The notes beneath the pieces are model-generated. The model was not told the origin of the DNA. It did not search any database and saw nothing but the letters and a program-made list of their open reading frames with translations. A stretch of DNA of 8,452 nt from Planctomycetaceae bacterium. Its GTDB lineage: Bacteria > Planctomycetota > Planctomycetia > Pirellulales > Thermoguttaceae. The translations under genes were made by a program, and so were the position numbers. The DNA lies in assembly GCA_031261125.1 (NCBI GenBank), contig JAISJZ010000386.1, positions 1 through 8,452 on the forward strand. Direction: 5' to 3'. Of this stretch, positions 1 through 6,968 are shown piece by piece; the stretch's first letter is position 1, and every line of letters begins with the position of its first letter.

Positions 1-1365
1 CTCGACGTGTTTGCGTTCCTCAAAGACGGTGTGTACCGATACGATGCCGCCGCTAATAAACTGCTGCTCGTTGAAAAAGGCGACCATCGGAAACTGGCAG
101 GCAAACAGGACTACGTTTATATCGCACCGCTCAACTTGGTATATGTTGCCGATATGGAAAAAGGTGTCGGCACCGGTTCGTACATTTCCGCCGGCTGTGC
201 TGCCGAGAACGTGTATCTCGTTGCTGCCTCCAAAGGAATCGCCTGCCGGGTGCGTACCGGTTTCGATAAAGAACCGCTGCACAAGTTGTTAAAATTATCG
301 GACAAACAGGAAATTCTCGCCGCTCAAACGCTGGCGCATCCGATTAAACCGTTCGGACAGCAAAGTACATTTCCTACGGAGAAGAGTTTGCCCCGCGCCG
401 GTGTTGCCGAACGTTTGCATACTGCCGCAGCGGAAGCGTTTCTGAACTCGTTCGTTGAAAAGAAAATTGATTTGCACAGCGTAATGGTCTTGAAAAACGG
501 TAAAGTGGTGTTTGAACGCTGGTTCGGCAAAAACGCCCCTGATGTCAATCACGTTATGTGGTCGGTGAGCAAAACATTTACGTCAATGGGTGTGGGCTTT
601 GCTGTTGCCGAAAAACGCTTTGCGTTAGACGATAAAGTGGTTTCGTTTTTCCCGGAGGACTGCCCGGAGGAAATATCCGAAAACCTCGCCGCAATGACGG
701 TGAAGGACTTGTTAACGATGAGCAGCGGACACAACACCGAACCGCGGATTAGGGATATGCTGTCGCAGCAGCCCGGTCTGCCGTTTGACCAAATCCGATG
801 GGAAAAGGTCTTCCTGTCGCATCCGGTCGAACACAAGCCCGGTACGAAGTTTGTGTATAACTCGGTGGCAACGTATATGCTGTCGTCGATTATTCAAAAG
901 ACGACCGGCGAAACGTTGTTTAACTATCTGCGTCCGCGGCTCTTTGAACCGCTGGGTATCGAAAACATCGTTTGGGATGCGAATCCTTACGGCGTGAACT
1001 GCGGCGGCTGGGGACTGCACATCAAGACGGAAGATATGGCGAAACTCGGTCAATTGATGTTGCAAAAAGGACAATGGGACAGCAAGCAACTTTTACCGGC
1101 AGCGTACATCGAAGAGGCAACATCGCGGAAAATTTTGCAAGACCCGAACGTGAAGCCGGAGGAAACAGACAGCGATTGGAAACAGGGATATTGTTATCAG
1201 ATATGGTGCTGCCGGAACGGTGCGTTCCGCGCCGACGGAAAGGACGGACAATTCATTATCGTTTTGCCGAAAGAAAACGCTGTGGTCGTAATAACGGAGT
1301 TCACAAACGATTATCAGGGCGTTGTGAATTCGGTTTGGCAGCACCTTTTACCGGCGTTGCGTTAA
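1..1365 (+). CDS. Nitroreductase (SagB-type) C-terminal domain fused to beta-lactamase-family serine hydrolase, 5'-partial
   Basis: The frame is open to the left edge and similarity to the flavin domain already runs at the first codon, so the true start lies upstream. The GTG at 7 is probably internal; residues are numbered from it. Residues 1-115 resemble the end of SagB/ThcOx-type nitroreductases: GVYRYDA, GDHRKLAGKQDYV, APLNLVYVAD, then a GCAAENVYLVAASKGI helix of the kind that lines the FMN site. Residues about 131-452 are a class C beta-lactamase/serine hydrolase domain with SVSK (candidate nucleophile Ser186, Lys189), PGTKFVYNS (Tyr284) and a late GKDGQF in the position of the KTG-like motif. 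The SVSK and YNS motifs suggest an active hydrolase or esterase; the substrate cannot be told. Normal nitroreductases end near residue 115, and no stop or frame change separates the two parts. It ends 72 nt before the PaaK-family gene. The hydrolase call is firm; the role of the fusion is unknown. Confidence 0.85.
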   Translation, partial: LDVFAFLKDGVYRYDAAANKLLLVEKGDHRKLAGKQDYVYIAPLNLVYVADMEKGVGTGSYISAGCAAENVYLVAASKGIACRVRTGFDKEPLHKLLKLSDKQEILAAQTLAHPIKPFGQQSTFPTEKSLPRAGVAERLHTAAAEAFLNSFVEKKIDLHSVMVLKNGKVVFERWFGKNAPDVNHVMWSVSKTFTSMGVGFAVAEKRFALDDKVVSFFPEDCPEEISENLAAMTVKDLLTMSSGHNTEPRIRDMLSQQPGLPFDQIRWEKVFLSHPVEHKPGTKFVYNSVATYMLSSIIQKTTGETLFNYLRPRLFEPLGIENIVWDANPYGVNCGGWGLHIKTEDMAKLGQLMLQKGQWDSKQLLPAAYIEEATSRKILQDPNVKPEETDSDWKQGYCYQIWCCRNGAFRADGKDGQFIIVLPKENAVVVITEFTNDYQGVVNSVWQHLLPALR

Positions 1366-1367
1366 TG

Positions 1368-1396
1368 TTGTCAGTATCCGTTCTTCGTGATATAAT
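1368..1396 (+). promoter_or_regulatory. Sigma-70-type promoter for the PaaK-family gene
   Basis: TTGTCA at 1368-1373 (one mismatch to TTGACA) is followed by a 17-nt spacer and a perfect TATAAT at 1391-1396. It fills the short gap between the hydrolase gene and the ligase gene. The expected transcript start near 1403 leaves a leader of about 35 nt. No clear Shine-Dalgarno sequence precedes the ATG at 1438. The call rests on consensus match and position only. Confidence 0.65.
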
Positions 1397-1437
1397 GGTT
1401 TCGTGCCGTTTGAATCGTTCACTTATATCATTGACCG

Positions 1438-2745
1438 ATGTATAAACCGTTTATTTGGGACAAAGCCGAACTGATGCCCCGCGAGGAAATCCGGGCGTTG
1501 CAATTCATCCGCCTGCGGGATACCGTCCGCCGCTGTCTCACGGTACCGTTTTATCAGCAGAAATTCAAGGAATACGGTATTACGGACACTTCCGTCAAAT
1601 CCGTTGATGATATAACAAAGTTGCCGTTCACGTCAAAAGACGACTTGCGGAATAATCAGCCATTCGGTTTTCTTGCCGTTCCGCGGGAACAAGTTGTCCG
1701 CTATCACGGTTCGACCGGCACAACCGGCAAGGCGACGATTGTCGCCTACACCCGGAACGATATTGATGTTTGGGCGAACTTGTGCGCCCGGTTTCTCGTT
1801 TCCGGCGGATTGAAACCGGAACATACCGTTCAAGTGGCGTTCGGATACGGATTGTTCACCGGCGGGTTCGGTTTGCATTACGGCATTGAGCGGGTCGGGG
1901 CGGCGGTAATACCGGCAGCGGCAGGCAACACGAAGCGGCAACTGATGCTGATGAAGGATTTGGAAACAGATGCTCTCGTTTGTACGCCGAGTTATGCTCT
2001 TACGCTTGCCGAAGCAATGCAGGCAGAAGGCATTAACCGGTCGGATTTGAACCTAAAACTGGCGTTTCTCGGCAGCGAACCGTGGACGGAGTCAATGCGG
2101 GAGAGCATCGAGAACACGCTCGGTATCGAAGGCAGCAACAATTACGGATTGAGCGAAATCATCGGACCGGGCGTAAGCGGCGAATGTCCCGAACGTAGCG
2201 GAATGCACTTTCAGGAAGACCATTTTATTATCGAGTGTCTTGACCCGGAGACGCTCAAACCGGTGCCGGAAGGCGAAGTCGGCGAATTGGTTATCACGTC
2301 GATTACCCGTGAAGCCGTTCCGATGATTCGGTACCGGACGCGGGATTTGTGCCGGGTTTATACCGGTAAATGCGGATGCGGTCGGGAAACGCTGCGGATG
2401 TCCCGCGTGATTGGACGCAGCGATGATATGCTCATTATCCGCGGTGTTAATGTGTTTCCGGCGCAGATTGAAGAGGCATTGCTTGCCGTTGAAGGCGTGG
2501 CTCCGCATTATCAGATTATCGTGGACCGTCCGAAGACGATGGACGAGGTTACAGTGCGGGCAGAACTTGACCCCCAATTTTTATCGGACAAGATGACCGA
2601 TATGATGCAGTTGCAAAAACGGATTGAGAAATCCGTGCAGCAGTTGACGGGATTGAGTATGATTATTGAACTGCTTCCGACCGGCACGCTGGAACGGTTT
2701 GAAGGCAAAGCAAAACGAGTTGTTGACAACCGAAAACTGGTATAA
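1438..2745 (+). CDS. paaK: Phenylacetate-CoA ligase (PaaK family)
   Basis: A cytoplasmic enzyme of the ANL adenylate-forming superfamily that activates an aryl acid such as phenylacetate with ATP and CoA, giving the aryl-acetyl-CoA, AMP and PPi. Its 435 residues match the usual PaaK length. Motifs in order: the ATP P-loop GSTGTTGK (91-98), NNYGLSEIIGPGVSGEC (234-250; PaaK proteins carry YGLSE..GPGV..EC here), RYRTRDL (298-304), CGCGR (312-316), GRSDDMLIIRGVNVFP (326-341, the hinge and start of the C-terminal lid), and EGKAKRVVDNR near the end with Lys424 as the candidate catalytic lysine. The ATG at 1438 is the first start after the promoter and gives the standard N-terminus. No other phenylacetate-catabolic gene (paaABCDE, paaG, paaZ) is nearby. 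A stand-alone ligase, for example one working on aryl acids from amino acid fermentation, is as likely as an aerobic paa role. The family is certain, the exact substrate is not. Confidence 0.93.
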   Translation: MYKPFIWDKAELMPREEIRALQFIRLRDTVRRCLTVPFYQQKFKEYGITDTSVKSVDDITKLPFTSKDDLRNNQPFGFLAVPREQVVRYHGSTGTTGKATIVAYTRNDIDVWANLCARFLVSGGLKPEHTVQVAFGYGLFTGGFGLHYGIERVGAAVIPAAAGNTKRQLMLMKDLETDALVCTPSYALTLAEAMQAEGINRSDLNLKLAFLGSEPWTESMRESIENTLGIEGSNNYGLSEIIGPGVSGECPERSGMHFQEDHFIIECLDPETLKPVPEGEVGELVITSITREAVPMIRYRTRDLCRVYTGKCGCGRETLRMSRVIGRSDDMLIIRGVNVFPAQIEEALLAVEGVAPHYQIIVDRPKTMDEVTVRAELDPQFLSDKMTDMMQLQKRIEKSVQQLTGLSMIIELLPTGTLERFEGKAKRVVDNRKLV

Positions 2746-2746
2746 T
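2738..2746 (+). promoter_or_regulatory. Extended -10 promoter overlapping the paaK stop codon
   Basis: TGG followed by a perfect TATAAT (2741-2746) matches the extended -10 consensus TGnTATAAT. The last three paaK bases (TAA, 2743-2745) lie inside the hexamer. A TTGACA at 2723-2728 is only 12 nt upstream, too close to act as a normal -35; TTGTTG at 2720-2725 gives 15 nt, which is also short. The expected transcript start near 2753 leaves a pyrimidine-rich leader of about 20 nt with no Shine-Dalgarno sequence before the ATG at 2773. The large downstream gene may therefore have its own promoter as well as read-through from paaK. Confidence 0.5.
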
Positions 2747-2772
2747 ATCCTCCATTCTTTCTTATTCCTGCT

Positions 2773-5700
2773 ATGAAACATTTTATTCTTTCGATACTGT
2801 TCTGTTTGACAGCAGCGGCGGCGTTCGCCCAAGTCGAACAAACACATCAGCAATGGTACGAAAATACATTCGGCGATTTACGCAATTTCGTTCGGGCAAA
2901 TCGGGATATCAACCTGTTGACCTTTCCCGGTGCGAAAATGGTCAAAGCCGATAACACCGGCAACGCCGAGGGCTTAACCGACGGCGAAGTCGGAACCTAC
3001 GGCGGTGACGGACGTGTCAGCATCAACGGTAAACCGTCTGTCATTGTCTTCTACCTCGGCAAACCGCAAAAGATTCAGGAACTCCGTATTTTCTCCGGCA
3101 ATATCGACAGCCGGTCGAATCAGGATTTTGAAGTCCGGTTTGCGAACAACGAAAAAAATCCGGGACAGCAGCCGAACTTTCCTGCTGAACCAACGTTCAC
3201 GTCCGGCGATAAGATTCTTGGCACGAATGTCGGCGGATATATGAGCAAGTTTGCCGACAAGTCCGGCAAGCCGCTTTGGAACGGACAGCAATATGATTGG
3301 GTCGAATTCAAACTTTGGCAGACATATCCGTCAACGGCAGGCGAACCGGCGAAAGCAGCAAACAAAAAATCGGACAGTTGGGCTTCGTATCTGGAACTGC
3401 AACTGCTCGGCGACCCGAACGACCCGGCACTGTTCGCTTCCGAGCAAGCAAAAGCGGAATGGATGCGCAACCGGCTCATTGCCGAACTGCAAGGCAGGTT
3501 ATCCGCCGAAGTCGGCGAAGATGTCGTCGCCGCTATGAAGCATCCCGAATCTCTGAAAAGAGCGATTGACGATTTGTCAAAAAAATACCCCGGTCAATAC
3601 AACGGCAAAGAATTTACCGCCCGGTACGAAAAAATCAATTCCGAAGGGTTAATTACCGAAAAGACCGTTTCCGTTTCGTTAACCAGAGAGGACGTTGAAA
3701 AAAATTATGAAAAGTGTTTGAAAGCAGCAAAGGATTTTGCACAACTGCGGAAAGATGCGCTGCTCGCCAATCCGCTGCTGAACTTCGATAAACTCCTTTT
3801 CCGCCGTTCCCAAAACGACGGCTTACAGGCAAACTGGATTTCCAACGCCGCCCGCGGCAAACACGCCTACGGCAGTGCGCTTGCCCTTGTCAATCCGAAG
3901 GATGCCCAAGGCGATGCCCAAACCGTCATCGAAGAACCGAACGGCTCGTTCGTCGGCGACATCTGTCTGCATTGGAACGCCGATAAAATGCTGGTAACCG
4001 CATTGTCGCCTGCCGACAAAACGTGGCAAATATTCGAGTTAGGAATCGACGGTTCCGATTTTCATCAAATCACGAAGTCCGTCGGCAAAGACGTTGATAA
4101 TGTTGAGGGCTGTTATATTCCCGACGGTTCAACGGTTTTCATTTCTACCGCTAATATGATGGGTGTACCGTGTATCGACGGAAGTTCAATGGTCGGTAAC
4201 ATTTACCGGCAGGAAACCGACGGCACTGTCCGGCAGTTAACATTTGAACAAGACCAAGATTGGTGTCCAACGCTGCTGCAAAACGGAAAGGTCTTGTTCA
4301 GCCGTTGGGAATACATTGATACGCCGCATTATTTCACCCGGCTGTTGTTCGAGATGAACCCTGACGGAACGCACCAAGTTGCATATTACGGCAGCAACGG
4401 TTTTTGGCCCAATAGTACGTTTTACGCCAAACCGGTACCGGGCAGCACAACGAAAGTCGCAGCAATTATTTCGGGGCATCACGGCACCGCCCGCTCCGGC
4501 GAATTGATTCTGTTCGACGTTCAAAAAGGACGGACGGAAGAAAAAGGCGTGATTCAGCGGATACCGGGATACGGAAAAAAAGTCGAACCGGTAATTACCG
4601 ACCAACTCGTTGACGATTCTTGGCCCAAGTTCCTGTTTCCGGCACCTCTGGACGAAAATTACTTAATCGTTTCCGCAAAATTGACGCAGGGGTCGCCGTG
4701 GGCGTTGTACCTCGTTGACACGTTCGACAATATGCTGAAAATTCGCGAAGAACCGGGATACGGACTATTTGAACCGACACCGGTCATTAAACGTCCGCAG
4801 CCGCAAGTTCGGGCGAACAGCGTTGAACCGAAATCGAAAAAATCAACCGTGTTTGTAACCGATGTCTATGTCGGCGACGGTTTGAAAGACGTGCCGAAAG
4901 GAACGATTAAAAAGTTCCGTGTGTACGAATTGAATTACGGCTACCGCGGTATCGGGTCGCACGATTATTTCGGAATGGAAAGTTGCTGGGATGCCCGGCG
5001 GATGTTAGGCGAAGTGCCGGTATATGAAGACGGCAGTGTATCGTTCGAGATTCCGCCGAACACGCCCTTGGCAATTCAGCCGTTGGACGACAAAGGTCGG
5101 GCTGTACAACTGATGCGGACGTGGTTCGTCGGTATGCCCGGTGAAAATCAATTCTGTATCGGCTGCCACGAATCACAGAACCTGGTAACTCCGAGTAAGC
5201 AAACAACAGCAATGGGTAAAATACCGGTACCGATTCAGGATTTTTTCGGTCCCGCCCGCCCGTTTTCGTATAAATACGAAGTGCAGCCGGTCCTCGACCG
5301 ATACTGCGTAGGTTGCCATAACGGCGAAAAACCGGAACGCCCGAATTTTGCCGACACAAAATCGGGATACCAAGGGTATTCCAATTCGTACCACGCCTTG
5401 CACCGCTTCGTCCGCCGACCGGGACCGGAAGGCGATTATCATCTGCTCCAACCGATGGAGTTTCACGCTTCGACGAGTGAATTGTTCGTGATGCTCGAAA
5501 AAGGACATCACGGCGTAAAAGTTGACCCGGATTCGATGCGCCGTCTTTACGCTTGGGCGGATATGAACGTGCCGTACTTCGGAACGTGGATTGAAGTAGC
5601 AGAAAAACTGAACCGGAAGAACATTGCTGATACCGCTGCGAGGGCAACGGAACTGCGGTCGCTGTACGCCGACATTGATTTCAACCCGGAAGCAGAACCT

Positions 5701-6660
5701 TACGCTCACTTGAAACTGCCGGAAAAAATTGATTGGATACCGCCGCAGAAAGTTGAACTGGATTATACCGCTCCGAAAGTACCAAACTTCCCGTTCAATG
5801 CGGATACTGCAAAGAAAATGCAGGAAACAGCAGCCCGCAGCATAAGCAAGGAAACCAAGCAGACCGTTATAGTCAACGATGTTTCGTTTGATATTGTGTA
5901 TATTCCGGCGGGACAGTACGTTAGCGGCGATAATGACATCGGTTTTGCCGATGAGTTGCCGCGGAAGCAAGTTGAAATTAAACGACCGTTCTGGATGGCA
6001 GCAACGGAAGTAACGAATCAACTTTATGCCCAATTCGACCCGCAGCACGACAGCCGGTACATTGACCAATGGTGCAAAGACCACACAACACCGGGCTATC
6101 CGGCAAACAAACCGGAGCAGCCGGTCATTCGGGTCAACTGGAACCAGGCAGCGGAATTTTGCAAATGGTTGAGTGAAAAAACCGGAAAGAAGTTCCGTTT
6201 GCCTACGGAACAGGAATGGGAATGGGCTTGCCGGGCAGGGGCGGGAACGCCGATGTGGTACGGCAACTTGGATGCGGATTTCGGCAAATTGGAAAATATG
6301 GCGGATATGCAGACGAAGAAGTTTGTTGTCCGCGGTGTAAATCCGCAGCCGATAAACAATCCGCCGGACGTTGAGGCGTTTATACCGCGGGCGGAGGGTG
6401 TTGACGACGGCAATATGATTGAGCAGAATGTCGGCTCTTATCAGACAAATCCGTGGGGCTTGTTCGATATGCACGGCAGTGTTGCCGAATGGACGGGTTC
6501 CGATTATATTGACGGCAGTTCTGCCGCGGATGCCCGCAAAGTTGCAAAAGGCGGTTCTTGGCGCGACCGTCCGAAGTGGAGCCGCGCCGGTGTACGCCGG
6601 GCATATCAGCCGTATCAACCGGTGTTTAACGTCGGCATTCGTGTTGTTTGTGAAGAGTAA
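2773..6660 (+). CDS. Exported di-haem HzsA-like protein with C-terminal SUMF1/FGE-like domain
   Basis: A 1295-residue exported protein. Residues 1-19 are a signal peptide (Lys, hydrophobic core, AFA before Gln20). Residues about 45-215 look like a galactose-binding/F5-8-type beta-sandwich (LTDGEVGTYGG, KIQELRIFSGN, DWVEFKLWQ). A helical, charged stretch follows at about 220-335. Residues about 340-790 resemble the beta-propeller and middle region of hydrazine synthase alpha and related planctomycete proteins (GDICLHWNADKMLVTA, SRWEYIDTPHYFTRLLFEMN, EVPVYEDGSVSFEIP). Two c-type haem sites are visible: CIGCH (795-799) and CVGCH (845-849), the second within a planctomycete cytochrome-like segment that continues to MNVPYFGTW near 938. 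A SUMF1/FGE-sulfatase-like domain fills about 1032-1295 (FRLPTEQEWEWACRAG, GLFDMHGSVAEW, GGSWRDRP, GIRVV). It likely acts outside the cytoplasm in electron transfer or oxidation of an unknown substrate. Lack of the other HZS subunits here, and the extra domains, argue against hydrazine synthesis. Confidence 0.85.
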   Translation: MKHFILSILFCLTAAAAFAQVEQTHQQWYENTFGDLRNFVRANRDINLLTFPGAKMVKADNTGNAEGLTDGEVGTYGGDGRVSINGKPSVIVFYLGKPQKIQELRIFSGNIDSRSNQDFEVRFANNEKNPGQQPNFPAEPTFTSGDKILGTNVGGYMSKFADKSGKPLWNGQQYDWVEFKLWQTYPSTAGEPAKAANKKSDSWASYLELQLLGDPNDPALFASEQAKAEWMRNRLIAELQGRLSAEVGEDVVAAMKHPESLKRAIDDLSKKYPGQYNGKEFTARYEKINSEGLITEKTVSVSLTREDVEKNYEKCLKAAKDFAQLRKDALLANPLLNFDKLLFRRSQNDGLQANWISNAARGKHAYGSALALVNPKDAQGDAQTVIEEPNGSFVGDICLHWNADKMLVTALSPADKTWQIFELGIDGSDFHQITKSVGKDVDNVEGCYIPDGSTVFISTANMMGVPCIDGSSMVGNIYRQETDGTVRQLTFEQDQDWCPTLLQNGKVLFSRWEYIDTPHYFTRLLFEMNPDGTHQVAYYGSNGFWPNSTFYAKPVPGSTTKVAAIISGHHGTARSGELILFDVQKGRTEEKGVIQRIPGYGKKVEPVITDQLVDDSWPKFLFPAPLDENYLIVSAKLTQGSPWALYLVDTFDNMLKIREEPGYGLFEPTPVIKRPQPQVRANSVEPKSKKSTVFVTDVYVGDGLKDVPKGTIKKFRVYELNYGYRGIGSHDYFGMESCWDARRMLGEVPVYEDGSVSFEIPPNTPLAIQPLDDKGRAVQLMRTWFVGMPGENQFCIGCHESQNLVTPSKQTTAMGKIPVPIQDFFGPARPFSYKYEVQPVLDRYCVGCHNGEKPERPNFADTKSGYQGYSNSYHALHRFVRRPGPEGDYHLLQPMEFHASTSELFVMLEKGHHGVKVDPDSMRRLYAWADMNVPYFGTWIEVAEKLNRKNIADTAARATELRSLYADIDFNPEAEPYAHLKLPEKIDWIPPQKVELDYTAPKVPNFPFNADTAKKMQETAARSISKETKQTVIVNDVSFDIVYIPAGQYVSGDNDIGFADELPRKQVEIKRPFWMAATEVTNQLYAQFDPQHDSRYIDQWCKDHTTPGYPANKPEQPVIRVNWNQAAEFCKWLSEKTGKKFRLPTEQEWEWACRAGAGTPMWYGNLDADFGKLENMADMQTKKFVVRGVNPQPINNPPDVEAFIPRAEGVDDGNMIEQNVGSYQTNPWGLFDMHGSVAEWTGSDYIDGSSAADARKVAKGGSWRDRPKWSRAGVRRAYQPYQPVFNVGIRVVCEE

Positions 6661-6680
6661 TTTATCATTTGTCATTTAGC

Positions 6681-6705
6681 CCGGCGGCTGTACCGCCGGT
6701 TTCTT
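6681..6705 (+). terminator. Intrinsic terminator after the di-haem protein gene
   Basis: A perfect 7-bp GC-only stem, CCGGCGG (6681-6687) with CCGCCGG (6693-6699), closes a 5-nt loop CTGTA and is followed by TTTCTT (6700-6705). It begins 20 nt after the stop of the large gene and ends 2 nt before the Shine-Dalgarno sequence of the antitoxin gene. The T-run is interrupted by one C, so termination may be partial. If transcription of the toxin-antitoxin pair starts upstream of it, the hairpin would sit in that leader. Confidence 0.75.
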
Positions 6706-6707
6706 AT

Positions 6708-6714
6708 AAAGGAG
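6708..6714 (+). promoter_or_regulatory. Shine-Dalgarno site of the antitoxin gene
   Basis: AAAGGAG lies 5 nt before the ATG at 6720. It decides the start: an earlier in-frame TTG at 6669 would place the terminator hairpin inside the coding sequence and add 17 residues unlike an antitoxin N-terminus. Confidence 0.8.
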
Positions 6715-6719
6715 AAAAA

Positions 6720-6968
6720 ATGCAGGCGTTGCGAACCATCATTGATAAACAGCGGTTGAAAACCGTTATGCCGATTCCCTCCGGTTTTGCCGGTAAAACT
6801 GTTGAAGTTATCGTTTTACCGGCTCTCAAGAATATGAAGCCGAAACGGAAGAAGAAAAGTGCCGATGAACTTATCGCTCAATTAAAGGAAGCCTTTGAGG
6901 AGATGAACGATGTCCTTGCCGGAAAAAAACAGGCCAGACCAGCCGAAGAACTCCTTGCCGAGTTATAA
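6720..6968 (+). CDS. Putative antitoxin of a type II toxin-antitoxin pair
   Basis: An 82-residue protein, called an antitoxin mainly because it overlaps and precedes a RelE/ParE-type toxin gene. The N-terminal part (MQALRTIIDKQRLKTVMPIP, then GKTVEVIVLP at 26-35) looks like a small beta-rich segment of the kind seen in short antitoxins of this toxin group. A lysine-rich linker follows (KPKRKKK, 40-46), then an acidic helix (ADELIAQLKEAFEEM, 48-62) that could wrap the toxin. No named DNA-binding family (RHH, HTH, AbrB) can be recognised with confidence. Expected role: neutralise the toxin and perhaps repress the operon. Its 3' end is read in two frames, since the toxin start lies 59 nt before its stop, which suggests translational coupling. 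Confidence 0.65.
   Translation: MQALRTIIDKQRLKTVMPIPSGFAGKTVEVIVLPALKNMKPKRKKKSADELIAQLKEAFEEMNDVLAGKKQARPAEELLAEL
6897..6902 (+). promoter_or_regulatory. Shine-Dalgarno site of the toxin gene, inside the antitoxin gene
   Basis: GAGGAG lies 7 nt before the ATG at 6910 and also encodes Glu60-Glu61 of the antitoxin. It favours 6910 over the in-frame TTG at 6955. The TTG would give the more typical short N-terminus (M-PSYNV) and a 14-nt overlap, but it has no comparable ribosome site. Confidence 0.6.

Noticed and set aside
972..1445. A 157-codon + strand frame overlapping the end of the hydrolase gene
   Set aside because: It is out of frame with a conserved hydrolase domain and its product is Arg-rich without motifs.
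2723..2746. TTGACA with TATAAT as a full sigma-70 promoter
   Set aside because: The spacer is 12 nt, well outside the 16-18 nt that works; only the extended -10 reading was kept.
4907..5647. A 246-codon open frame on the - strand
   Set aside because: Same reasons: it sits opposite the haem region of the large protein and its composition is Arg/Ser-rich and low in plausible structure.
5173..6675. A 500-codon open frame on the - strand, antisense to the large protein
   Set aside because: It lies wholly opposite a strongly supported coding region, its translation is Arg/His/Phe-rich with no domain I recognise, and it has no ribosome site. It is a shadow of the codon bias of the + strand gene.
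6665..6677. Repeated TCATTT (6665-6670 and 6672-6677) as an operator of the toxin-antitoxin pair
   Set aside because: Two short AT-rich direct repeats can easily arise by chance and lack palindromic structure.
6705..6710. TATAAA as a -10 element for the antitoxin gene
   Set aside because: It ends 10 nt before the ATG and overlaps the Shine-Dalgarno sequence, so a transcript from it would lose the ribosome site; no -35 lies upstream.
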